Source: Kitasatospora aureofaciens
GTDB lineage: Bacteria > Actinomycetota > Actinomycetes > Streptomycetales > Streptomycetaceae
Assembly (NCBI GenBank): GCA_000720845.1
Contig: JODU01000021.1
Coordinates: forward strand, 1 to 64,000
DNA: 64,000 bases
Direction: 5' to 3'
In this document: piece by piece, positions 9,223 to 16,275 of the stretch
Layout: each line of letters begins with the position of its first letter
Numbering within the stretch: position 1 is the first letter of the stretch
The notes under the pieces: generated by a model
Databases searched by the model: none
Seen by the model: the letters and a program-made list of their open reading frames with translations, nothing else
Told to the model about the DNA's origin: nothing
Translations under genes and position numbers: made by a program

Positions 9223-9253
9223 ACCGTAGAACCTCGACCAACCTTGAGGTCAA
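9223..9253 (-). promoter_or_regulatory. SoxR-like MerR-family promoter of the ABC exporter
   Basis: On the minus strand a -35 TTGACC (9248-9253) and a -10 TACGGT (9223-9228) are separated by 19 bp, the stretched spacing that marks MerR-family promoters. The spacer holds the 20-bp dyad ACCTCGACCAACCTTGAGGT (9231-9250). It matches the ACCTCAAG-N4-CTTGAGGT format of SoxR-type sites, with the right arm perfect and 6 of 8 positions in the left arm. The predicted start point falls at or next to the ATG, so the mRNA may be leaderless. No MerR-type regulator gene is in the window. Confidence 0.75.
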
Positions 9254-9335
9254 GGCGGCACGGCCGGTGGTCCGTAAGCCCGTGTCCGCGCGTCGGTCAC
9301 CCGTAGTTGGCGCGTCTGGGGGAATGTCTTGTGCT

Positions 9336-10304
9336 GTGACGACAGCGGTTCGAGTCCCCGAGAAGCCACTCCTGCGCCGCGTCCCGGTCCGCCGGGTCCT
9401 GTGCGTGCTTCCGCTGCTCCTGGTGGGCGTGGTCGCCGTCCGGCACCGGTCCGTGCTCGCGGAGGGTTTCGGCCATCTCGCCACGGCCCGCTGGCCCTGG
9501 CTGCTGGCCGCGGTCGGCGCGACCTGCCTGACCTGGGTCGCCGCCTCCTGCACTCGGCAGGGCGCCGTGGTGGAGCGGCTGCCCCGGCGGCGGTTGTTGG
9601 CCACCCAGTTCGCGGCCGGCGCGGCCAATCACCTGCTGCCGATGGGTCTGGGCGCGAGCGCGGTGAATCTGCGGTTCATGACGGTGTGCGGGCTGCCGCT
9701 CGCCCGTTCCTCGGCCGCGCTCGCGCTGTACCTGCTGGCGGAGAGCGTCGGCCGTCTCGCCCTGCTGGGCGCCCTGCTGATCGCGTTCCCCGGCGCGCTG
9801 CGGCTCGGCACGCTGCTGCCCGAGGGGGCCGTGGTGCCGCTGCTGGTCGTGGCGGGCGCGGTCCCGGTCGTGGCGGCGGGGGTGCTGGTGCTGTTGCCGC
9901 GGCTGCGCGGGGCGCTGGTCTCCTTCCTGCGGACCGCGCTGGGCGAGGCCCGCTCGGTGCACACCCGGCCGGCTCGCGCGCTGGCGCTGTGGGGCGGTGC
10001 GCTGGCGTTCCCCGCGTTGCAGGCCTCGGTGCTGGTCCTGGTGGGCCGGTCGCTGGGGCTGACGCTGCCCGCCGGGCACCTGGCGGTGGCGTACCTCGCG
10101 GCGACGGTGGCGGTGGCGCTGGTGCCCACGCCGGGCGGCATCGGCTCGGTCGAGGCGGCGCTGGTCGTGGCGCTGGTGGCGGCGGGCGGCCCGCCGGCCG
10201 TGGCCACGGCGGTGGTGTTGGCGTTCCGGCTGCTGACGGTGTGGCTGCCGCTGCTGCCGGGGGCGCTGACGCTGGCGGCGCTGGTGCGGGCGCGGGTGAT
10301 CTGA
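9336..10304 (+). CDS. UPF0104/lysylphosphatidylglycerol synthase-like integral membrane protein
   Basis: An integral membrane protein of about 322 aa with roughly eight hydrophobic segments. Family marks are GAGAANHLLPMGLGASAVNL-like text after TM3 and the conserved PTPGGIGSVEAALV near residue 265, typical of the UPF0104/AglD-type flippase-like family related to the membrane half of MprF. It has no soluble synthetase domain, so it is not a full MprF. GTG 9336 has GGGGG about 12 nt upstream; ATG 9324 is an alternative but overlaps that G run. It is divergent from the ABC exporter and may respond to regulators bound between them. Its substrate is unknown. Confidence 0.8.
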   Translation: MTTAVRVPEKPLLRRVPVRRVLCVLPLLLVGVVAVRHRSVLAEGFGHLATARWPWLLAAVGATCLTWVAASCTRQGAVVERLPRRRLLATQFAAGAANHLLPMGLGASAVNLRFMTVCGLPLARSSAALALYLLAESVGRLALLGALLIAFPGALRLGTLLPEGAVVPLLVVAGAVPVVAAGVLVLLPRLRGALVSFLRTALGEARSVHTRPARALALWGGALAFPALQASVLVLVGRSLGLTLPAGHLAVAYLAATVAVALVPTPGGIGSVEAALVVALVAAGGPPAVATAVVLAFRLLTVWLPLLPGALTLAALVRARVI

Positions 10305-10329
10305 GGGGACGTCCGGGTCACCGGGCGGG

Positions 10330-11676
10330 TCATCCCGGGTGCGGCCGGGAGACGGTGACGTGGACCGGGCCGCCGTCGGGGTCGACCCGGTGCGTCCAGT
10401 GTGCCGTGAGCGTGAGCGGGCGGTGCGGTACGGCCGTGGTGAGCCGGCCCCGCTCCCGGTGCAGGAGGCGGCCGTCCTGAGTGACGTAGAGGACGGGGCG
10501 GGGCAGGGGGGCCGTCGTGCGCAGGAGGTAGGGGAGGCGGTCGGACGGGGTGACGCGGCTGGGGGTGATGCGGAGCAGGGGCGGGTCGGCGACGAGGGGG
10601 ACGCCGACGGGCCAGCACGGGTCCGTGGGGCTCGTGCGGTCCGTCTGGCCCGTCGGGTCCGTCTGGCCCGTCGGGTCCGTCGGGTCCGTCGGGCCCGTCG
10701 GGCCCGTCGGGCCCGTCGGTCGCGCACCGGTGCGGTCGGTGAGCCAGTCGTGTACGGCGGTCGCGGCGTGCGCGCCCTCGCGGGCCGCCGTGGCCGCGCT
10801 CTCGACGGCGTGCAGCACGCTGCCGACCGCGAAGACGCCGGGCCGCGAGGTGCGCAGGGCGCCGTCCACGGCGGGACCGCGGGTCGCCGGGTCCAGGGTC
10901 AGCCCGCCGCGCCGGGCGAGTTCGTGGTCGGGGACGAAGTCGCCGGTGAACACGACGGTGTCGCAGGCCAGTGTGGTCGTGCGGCCGTCGCGGTGGCGTA
11001 CCCGCACACCCGACAGGCGGCCACGGCCGAGGAGTTCGGTGACCGTGGTGCCGGTGAGGACGGGGGTGCGGTGCCGCAGGCGCGCGTGCAGGGTCCGCAC
11101 GGGTGCGGCGGGGGCCCGGGGCAGCTCCGTGACCAGCGCGACGACCTCGGCTCCGGCCGCCCGTACGGTGCCGGCGGCGGCGTGGGAGACGTCCTCGGCG
11201 CCGACGATCACCGCGCGGGCGCCGATGTGCTGCCCGTACAGGTGGACGGCCTGCTGGAGTTCGCCGGTGGTGTAGACGCCGGCGGGCCGGGTGCCGGGGA
11301 CGAGGCGGGCGGCGCGGGGGCGTTCGCGGGCGCCGGTGGCCAGGACGACCGCGTCGGCGGCGAGTGTTTCGGTGCCCTGTGGTCCGACGGTGGCGAGGGC
11401 GCGCGGGCCCGTCCAGTCGAGGGCGGTGACGCCGGTGCGCAGGTCGGCACCGGCGCGGACGGCCGCGTCGGTGAGGAGGCCTGCGTAGGCCGGACCGGTC
11501 AGTGTGCGCGGCCGGTTGCCGAAGCCCCGGTGCGCGCAGTGCCTCGGCACTCCCCCGGGTGACTGCTCGCGCTCCAGGACCTCGACGCGGGCTCCGAGGG
11601 TCGCGAGCAGGGACGCGGCGGCGAGTCCGGCGGGACCGGCGCCCACCACCAGGACGTCGACGTGTCGACTTGTCAT
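10330..11676 (-). CDS. FAD/NAD(P)-dependent oxidoreductase, partner of the G3P-dehydrogenase-like protein
   Basis: A 448-aa flavoprotein with an N-terminal FAD Rossmann motif (VVGAGPAGLAAASLLATLGA), a second nucleotide-binding fold (ARAVIVGAEDVSHAAAG), and the C-terminal FAD motif GVFAVGSVLHAV. Its ATG overlaps the TGA of the upstream dehydrogenase (ATGA, 11673-11676), so the two are translationally coupled. Pairs like this next to a GlpK-like kinase are known as accessory electron-transfer subunits of glycerol-3-phosphate-type dehydrogenases. Near residue 310-350 a Thr-Gly/Asp-Pro repeat interrupts the protein, and about 90 residues of unclear fold follow it. Direct electron acceptor is not known. 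Confidence 0.85.
   Translation of the reverse strand: MTSRHVDVLVVGAGPAGLAAASLLATLGARVEVLEREQSPGGVPRHCAHRGFGNRPRTLTGPAYAGLLTDAAVRAGADLRTGVTALDWTGPRALATVGPQGTETLAADAVVLATGARERPRAARLVPGTRPAGVYTTGELQQAVHLYGQHIGARAVIVGAEDVSHAAAGTVRAAGAEVVALVTELPRAPAAPVRTLHARLRHRTPVLTGTTVTELLGRGRLSGVRVRHRDGRTTTLACDTVVFTGDFVPDHELARRGGLTLDPATRGPAVDGALRTSRPGVFAVGSVLHAVESAATAAREGAHAATAVHDWLTDRTGARPTGPTGPTGPTDPTDPTGQTDPTGQTDRTSPTDPCWPVGVPLVADPPLLRITPSRVTPSDRLPYLLRTTAPLPRPVLYVTQDGRLLHRERGRLTTAVPHRPLTLTAHWTHRVDPDGGPVHVTVSRPHPG
10638..10718 (-). repeat. In-frame 9-bp tandem repeat (Thr-Gly/Asp-Pro) inside the flavoprotein gene
   Basis: Nine near-identical 9-bp units (GGYCCGTCK on the plus strand) encode a run of Thr-Gly-Pro, Thr-Asp-Pro and Thr-Gly-Gln tripeptides. 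The first and second halves share long exact identity, so unit number can probably change by slippage without breaking the frame. The repeat sits between the FAD domain and the C-terminal extension, as a flexible linker. Confidence 0.9.
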
Positions 11677-13076
11677 CCCTGCGCCTCCTCGAACAACGCC
11701 CTTACCACCGCCCCGCAGTAGAAGCCCTGGCAGCGGCCCGCCCGGGCCCGGGTGCGGCGGCTCAGTCCCTCCAGCGAGCGGGGCGGGACCGGTCCGGCGA
11801 GGGCGTCACGGATCTCACCGCGGGAGACGCGTTCGCAGTGGCAGACCAGGGTGCCGTACTCCGGGTCGGCGGCGACCAGGTCGGGCCGCTGGTGGGGGCG
11901 GGGATATGCCTCGCCGAGGTTCGGCATGCGGACCGGTTCGAGCGGGCGCCGGGGGCCGAGGTCGAGGCCGGTGTCCGCGAGGAGGCCGGTGACGTGCTCG
12001 GCGATGGCGAGCGAGGCGGTGAGGCCGGTGGAGCGGATGCCGCCGACGGTGACGTAGCCCTGGTGGGGGTGGGCGGCGATGCGGTAGTCGTCGTGCTCGG
12101 TCGCGGCGCGCAGGCCCGCGTAGACGGCGGTGACCTCCTCCTCCAGCAGTGCGGGCAGGATGCGGCGGCCCTGTTCGCGCAGGCGGCGCAGTCCCTCGGC
12201 GGTGGAGCCGGTGTCGCGCTTGTCGTCCAGGTCCTCGGCGGTGGGGCCGAGCAAGACGTTGCCGTAGACGGTGGGGGCGACCAGGACGCCCTTGCCGAGG
12301 GCGGTGGGGACGGGCAGCAGGATGTGGCGGACCAGGGCGCGGGCGAACTTGTCGTGGACGACGAGCTGGCCCCGGCGCGGGGTGACCGTGAAGTCGTCGT
12401 GGCCGAGGCTCCGGTCGAGGGTGTCGGCGTGCAGCCCGGCGGCGTTGACGAGCCGTCGGGCGTGCAGCGGGCCGCGCGGGGTGCCGAGCCGGTGGACGCC
12501 CTCCGCGTGACCGGCGTGTACGACGGGCGAGTCGAGGTGCAGGTCGACTCCGGCGCGGACCGCCTGGGTGGCGTAGGCGAGGGTGGTCGTCCACGGGCAG
12601 ATGATGCTCTCGCCGGGTACGTGCAGGGCGCCGAGCGCGCCGGGGCCGAGGTGGGGTTCGCGGGCGTAGAGGTCGGCGGGGGCGAGGACGCGGGTGTCGT
12701 GGTAGTCGTTGCGGCGGGCCTTCTCGGCGAGGCGGGGCAGCGCCGCGAGCTGCTCCGCGTCCCAGGCGACGAGCAGGGCGCCGACGCGCTCGACGGGGAT
12801 GCCCGACTCCGCGGCGTACGCGGCGAGTTCGCGGGCGCCCTCCCGCACCAGCCGGGCCTCCAGCGAGCCGGGCACGGCGTCGAACCCGGTGTGCAGGATG
12901 GCGGTGTTCGCCTTGGAGGTGCCCTGCCCGACGTCGTCCTGCGCCTCGACCAGGGCGACGCGCACCCCCGGGTGCTGCGCCAGCCGCCGGGCGATCGCGC
13001 ACCCGACGACCCCGGCCCCGACGACCGCCACGTCGTACGGCTCGCCGGGCAGCGTCCCCGACACGGTGACGGTCAT
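11673..13076 (-). CDS. FAD-dependent glycerol-3-phosphate-dehydrogenase-like protein with C-terminal [2Fe-2S] (BFD-like) domain
   Basis: A 467-aa DAO-superfamily flavoprotein. VAVVGAGVVGCAIARRLAQ near residue 15 binds FAD, and GQGTSKANTAILHTGFDA matches the GlpA-type active region. The C-terminal 60 residues carry C412-x-C414 and C449-x4-C454, the Cys pattern of a BFD-like [2Fe-2S] domain. Such proteins work with a GlpK-like kinase and a second flavoprotein, as here. ATG 13076 is chosen because AAGGGAG precedes it and the FAD motif then sits close to the N-terminus; the frame stays open about 240 bp upstream. The substrate is probably glycerol 3-phosphate or a related 2-hydroxyacid. Confidence 0.85.
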   Translation of the reverse strand: MTVTVSGTLPGEPYDVAVVGAGVVGCAIARRLAQHPGVRVALVEAQDDVGQGTSKANTAILHTGFDAVPGSLEARLVREGARELAAYAAESGIPVERVGALLVAWDAEQLAALPRLAEKARRNDYHDTRVLAPADLYAREPHLGPGALGALHVPGESIICPWTTTLAYATQAVRAGVDLHLDSPVVHAGHAEGVHRLGTPRGPLHARRLVNAAGLHADTLDRSLGHDDFTVTPRRGQLVVHDKFARALVRHILLPVPTALGKGVLVAPTVYGNVLLGPTAEDLDDKRDTGSTAEGLRRLREQGRRILPALLEEEVTAVYAGLRAATEHDDYRIAAHPHQGYVTVGGIRSTGLTASLAIAEHVTGLLADTGLDLGPRRPLEPVRMPNLGEAYPRPHQRPDLVAADPEYGTLVCHCERVSRGEIRDALAGPVPPRSLEGLSRRTRARAGRCQGFYCGAVVRALFEEAQG

Positions 13077-13087
13077 GCCGGGCTCCC
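13070..13087 (-). repeat. 18-bp direct repeat, copy 1 (at dehydrogenase start)
   Basis: These 18 bases, including the dehydrogenase RBS and ATG, are identical to 13519-13536 at the end of the kinase gene, 449 bp away. Both copies hold a GGGAGC-type RBS and an overlapping ATGA. The arrangement suggests the short junction was duplicated when the intervening 431 bp arrived, or that the segment arose by repeat-mediated expansion. Confidence 0.85.
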
Positions 13088-13525
13088 TTCGAGCGGCGCA
13101 CGGCCCGGGACACGCAGCGCCCCCGCCCCGGGGAGCGGCCGACCCGCCGGCCGGCCGGCACGCGGCCACCCGGTGGCACCCCGCCCGACGAAAGTCCCGG
13201 CGCCTCGGGTCGCCCCGCGGGCCCGTCGTCCCGGCCGGTTTCCGGGGCCACGCGGCACAGGAGTCTCGGACGGCACGGCATGCCGCTTTGCGACGGACCG
13301 GGACCACGGCCGAGCCCACCCGGAGGAGCGTGCGGCGCCGGGCGTCGTCGGCAGGGGCGGCACCGGCGCCTGATACGGCACGGCGGGTCGCCGCGGGGCG
13401 AGCCGGGGCGGCCGCTCAGCGTTTTCGCGGGAGGACGCGGCGGCCGGCGTGTCCGCACCCGGGGACGTGGGCGTGGTCCGGGTCGTGCCGGGGCGGCGGT
13501 GGCCGTGGCTCCGGCCGCCGGTCAT
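13073..13525 (-). CDS. Hypothetical Pro/Arg-rich 150-aa ORF between kinase and dehydrogenase genes
   Basis: This ORF starts at an ATG that overlaps the kinase stop (ATGA, 13522-13525) and ends at a TGA that overlaps the dehydrogenase start (ATGA, 13073-13076), so it would be coupled on both sides. The product is low-complexity, rich in Pro, Arg, Gly and Ala, with no recognisable domain or membrane segment. Composition alone does not prove coding, because any frame in DNA this GC-rich can stay open. It lies exactly between two 18-bp direct repeats and ends in GSPA, as does the kinase. It may be a translated linker in an inserted segment rather than a functional protein. Confidence 0.3.
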   Translation of the reverse strand: MTGGRSHGHRRPGTTRTTPTSPGADTPAAASSRENAERPPRLAPRRPAVPYQAPVPPLPTTPGAARSSGWARPWSRSVAKRHAVPSETPVPRGPGNRPGRRARGATRGAGTFVGRGATGWPRAGRPAGRPLPGAGALRVPGRAPLEGSPA

Positions 13526-13536
13526 GCCGGGCTCCC
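13519..13536 (-). repeat. 18-bp direct repeat, copy 2 (at kinase stop)
   Basis: Identical to 13070-13087. This copy spans the last codons and stop of the glycerol-kinase-like gene and supplies the ATG of the Pro/Arg-rich ORF. Bases just outside both copies differ, so the repeat is exactly 18 bp. Confidence 0.85.
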
Positions 13537-14967
13537 GGCGAGCAGCGCGGCGACCGCCCTGCGGAAGTGGGTGCGGCGCTCGGTGGCCTCGTCGGCGGTG
13601 ACGCGGGGCTCGTACACGGTGGTGGGCCCGAGGTCGGGGAGCGCCTCGGTGAGGGTGCGGGACGGGTCCGCGCCGAGCCGGGCCAGGGCGCCGACGCCGA
13701 GCGCGGTGGCATCCGGCAGGGCGGACACCTCCACCGGGCGTTGCAGCAGATCGGCCTGCGTCTGCATGAGGAGCGTCGAGCGGGTGAGGCCGCCGTCGAC
13801 GCGCAGTACGGTCAGCGGGCCGCCGAGATCGGCCGCCGCGGCGTCGGCGAGTTCCGCGACCTGGGCGGCGAGGCCCTCGCACAGGGCGCGCACCAGGTGC
13901 CCGGGGGTGGTGTCCAGGCCGAGACCGGTGAGCGAGCCGCGCAGGTCGCCGCGCCACCAGGGAGCGGCGAGCCCGGCCAGTGCCGGGACGAAGGTGACGC
14001 CGCCGGCGTCCGGCACCGCGGCGCCCACGGGGTCGAGGTCGGCCGCGCCGGTGATGACGCCGAGGTCGGTGAGCCAGCGTACGGCGGAGGCGGCCGTGTA
14101 CACCTGGCCGTCCAGGCAGTGGTCGGTGCGTCCGCCGAGCCGCCAGGCGACGCAGGCGGCCAGCCCCGAGGCGCCCCGCCGCGGTGTGCCGCCGGTGTGG
14201 GCGAGGAGGAACGCCCCGGTGCCGTAGGTGCACTTGGCGGTGCCGGGCTCGGTGACGCGCTGGGCGAGCAGTGCGGCCTGCTGGTCGACGGCGAGGCCGG
14301 TGAGCGGGAGTTCGGGGCCGAAGGCCCTGGTCGTACCGATGGGGGCGGCGTTGTCCACGATGTCCGGAAGCCGTTCGCCCCGCAGCCCGTACAGCTCCAC
14401 GGCGCGTGGCGACCACTCGACGCGGTCGAGGTCGAGGAGCCCGGTGCGCGAGGCGGTCGCGGCGTCCGTGACGTGGGCGCCGGTGAGGCGGTGCACGAGC
14501 CAGGTGTCGGAGGTGGTGACATGGCCCGCGCGGGTGAGGTGCCGTCGTATCCAGGCCATTTTCGGCGCCGCGAAGTACGGGTCGAGGGGCAGGCCGGTCA
14601 GGTGACGCAACTCGTCGGCGTGGTCGGCCAGTTCGGCGCACAGGGGTGCGGCCCGGCGGTCCTGCCAGACCAGCGCGTCGGTGAGCGGGCGGCCGGTTTC
14701 CGGGTCCCAGGCGAGCACCGTCTCGCCCTGGTTGGCCAGTCCCAGCGCGGTGACCGGCTCGTCCGCGTCGGCGAGCGCCCGGCGCCCGGCGTCGACCACC
14801 GAGCCGTACAGCTCCTCCGGGTCGACCTCCACCAGACCGCCGGGCAGGTACCGGGGCCGGACCTCGGCGAAACCGGTGCCGATCACGCCCCGCTCGGGGC
14901 AGATCACCAGCGCCTTGGTGCCGGACGTGCCCTGGTCGACGGCGAGTACCGAGCCCGGCACCTGCAC
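13522..14967 (-). CDS. FGGY-family carbohydrate kinase, glycerol-kinase-like
   Basis: A kinase of about 481 aa that phosphorylates a polyol with ATP. The N-terminal phosphate-binding DQGTSGTKALV, the WQDRR segment, CTYGTGAFLLAHTG, the GlpK-like CLDGQVYTAASAVRWL, and the adenosine-site LRVDGGLTRSTLLMQTQADLL region (near 400) follow the glycerol kinase pattern. GTG 14967 has GGAGGA about 9 nt upstream and puts DQGT near residue 10. An upstream ATG at 15030 would add 21 unconserved residues. It heads an operon with two flavoproteins, so glycerol or a close polyol is the likely substrate, giving the phosphate oxidised by the next enzyme. Confidence 0.85.
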   Translation of the reverse strand: MQVPGSVLAVDQGTSGTKALVICPERGVIGTGFAEVRPRYLPGGLVEVDPEELYGSVVDAGRRALADADEPVTALGLANQGETVLAWDPETGRPLTDALVWQDRRAAPLCAELADHADELRHLTGLPLDPYFAAPKMAWIRRHLTRAGHVTTSDTWLVHRLTGAHVTDAATASRTGLLDLDRVEWSPRAVELYGLRGERLPDIVDNAAPIGTTRAFGPELPLTGLAVDQQAALLAQRVTEPGTAKCTYGTGAFLLAHTGGTPRRGASGLAACVAWRLGGRTDHCLDGQVYTAASAVRWLTDLGVITGAADLDPVGAAVPDAGGVTFVPALAGLAAPWWRGDLRGSLTGLGLDTTPGHLVRALCEGLAAQVAELADAAAADLGGPLTVLRVDGGLTRSTLLMQTQADLLQRPVEVSALPDATALGVGALARLGADPSRTLTEALPDLGPTTVYEPRVTADEATERRTHFRRAVAALLAGSPA

Positions 14968-15127
14968 CTCCCCGCTTCCTCCGCCGACGGCCTCGGCGAT
15001 CACCGCGCGCCAGCCTGCCCCCGCGGACACACCGCGTCAAGAGCGGCTGACGGGCCGTCAGTCGGCCCTGATGGCCAGGGTTTTGCGCCGGTGCCGCGAA
15101 AGCGAACAGATGCGGAACCTCCGCCTC

Positions 15128-15133
15128 TATAGT
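15128..15133 (+). promoter_or_regulatory. Candidate -10 box in the 267-bp divergent gap
   Basis: TATAGT in an otherwise GC-rich stretch, about 100 nt before the helical-protein gene at 15235. A matching -35 at 17-18 bp is poor. Nothing else stands out between the kinase and this gene. Confidence 0.35.
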
Positions 15134-15234
15134 GTGCGCCGACCGCTCGACCACCGCACCACCGCCCCCGGGGAGGGCTGTTTGTCACGCCATGCTGCCG
15201 TACGGTCCGTTCCGCTCCTCGCAGCGGGCGTGTG

Positions 15235-16245
15235 ATGGCCAGAGACGGAGCACAGCCCGCCTACGACCCCGCCGGCCACGACACCGCGCTGCGCTCGGCC
15301 CTGCAGGAAGTCCGGGCCGGGCGCTGGATGTCGATGCGCATCCTGCTGGAGCAGACCGGCTCCTGGTCGCAGTGGACGCGGCGCACCCAGGTGCTGGCCG
15401 CCTCGGCGGCCGGTACGGACGTGGTGCGGGCCTGGCTCGCGGAGGAGCCGCAGAGTGCGGCGGCCGCGGTGATGCACGCCCGGGTGGCGGTGGAGCGCGC
15501 GCTGCGGGCGCACCGCGAGGACCATCCCCGCACCCGCGAGCTGTGGCCGCAGGCCTGGCACGCCTGCGAGGCGGCGTCGCGGGCCGCGCCGCACGACCCG
15601 GTGCCGTGGGTGTGTCTGCTGGCGCTGGCCCGGCTGGACGAGGGGCAGCGCTGGGAGGAGCACCGGATGGCGCCGCCGGAGCCGATGCTGCCGCCGGGGC
15701 CCTGGGGGCTGCTCGCCGAGGCCGGCAAGCGCGACCCGTACAACCGGGAGGCCCACCACCGCATGCTGCAGTTCCTGTATCCGCGCGGCGGCTCCGAACG
15801 CCTCGCCCGGGCGGCCGGGTTCGCGCACTGGGCGGCGGGTTCGGCGCCGCCCGGCTCGGCCCTGCACGTGCTGCCGCTGTACGTGCGGGTGGAGCGCTAC
15901 CGCCGCTCGGGCGCGCGGGAGGCGGCGCTGGACCTGCACTGGGTGGCGGAGGACGCCACCCGTGAGGCGCGGCAGGCGTTCGACTCCTGGTTCGCGCTCT
16001 CCGTGCGGGACGAGCGGTCCCTGCCGGACCTGAACCACCTGGCCCACGCACTGTGGGGCGCCCTCCGGTTCCGGGAGGCGAACCAGGTGTTCGACGCGCT
16101 CGGCCCCTACTGGACGCCGCTGCCCTGGGCCTGCCGGACCCCGGGTGACGGTTCGGCCGGGCGGGCGGTGGAGGTGTTCCTCCAGGCCCGCACGCGCAGC
16201 CGTTCGGCCGCCCGAGCCCGTGGCCACGGCCGGCGACGCCCCTGA
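15235..16245 (+). CDS. Hypothetical alpha-helical, TPR-like cytoplasmic protein
   Basis: A 336-aa protein, rich in Ala, Arg, Trp and Leu, with repeated helix pairs (for example AWHACEAASRAAPHDPVPWV and FGHW-type segments) that look like a tetratricopeptide solenoid. There is no signal peptide, membrane segment or catalytic motif I recognise. ATG 15235 is used; GTG 15232 directly before it is equally possible, and neither has a strong RBS. The stop is 30 bp before an amino-acid permease gene that has its own RBS. I do not know the function. Its codon use is like its neighbours, so it is a normal chromosomal gene. Confidence 0.75.
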   Translation: MARDGAQPAYDPAGHDTALRSALQEVRAGRWMSMRILLEQTGSWSQWTRRTQVLAASAAGTDVVRAWLAEEPQSAAAAVMHARVAVERALRAHREDHPRTRELWPQAWHACEAASRAAPHDPVPWVCLLALARLDEGQRWEEHRMAPPEPMLPPGPWGLLAEAGKRDPYNREAHHRMLQFLYPRGGSERLARAAGFAHWAAGSAPPGSALHVLPLYVRVERYRRSGAREAALDLHWVAEDATREARQAFDSWFALSVRDERSLPDLNHLAHALWGALRFREANQVFDALGPYWTPLPWACRTPGDGSAGRAVEVFLQARTRSRSAARARGHGRRRP

Positions 16246-16275
16246 CCCCCCACTCATCCGTCCCGGAGGTTTGCC

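Noticed and set aside
6543..9323. Very long open frame upstream of the UPF0104 gene
   Set aside because: It is open only because it runs antisense to the ABC exporter and through GC-rich codons. The membrane protein homology begins at about 9336.
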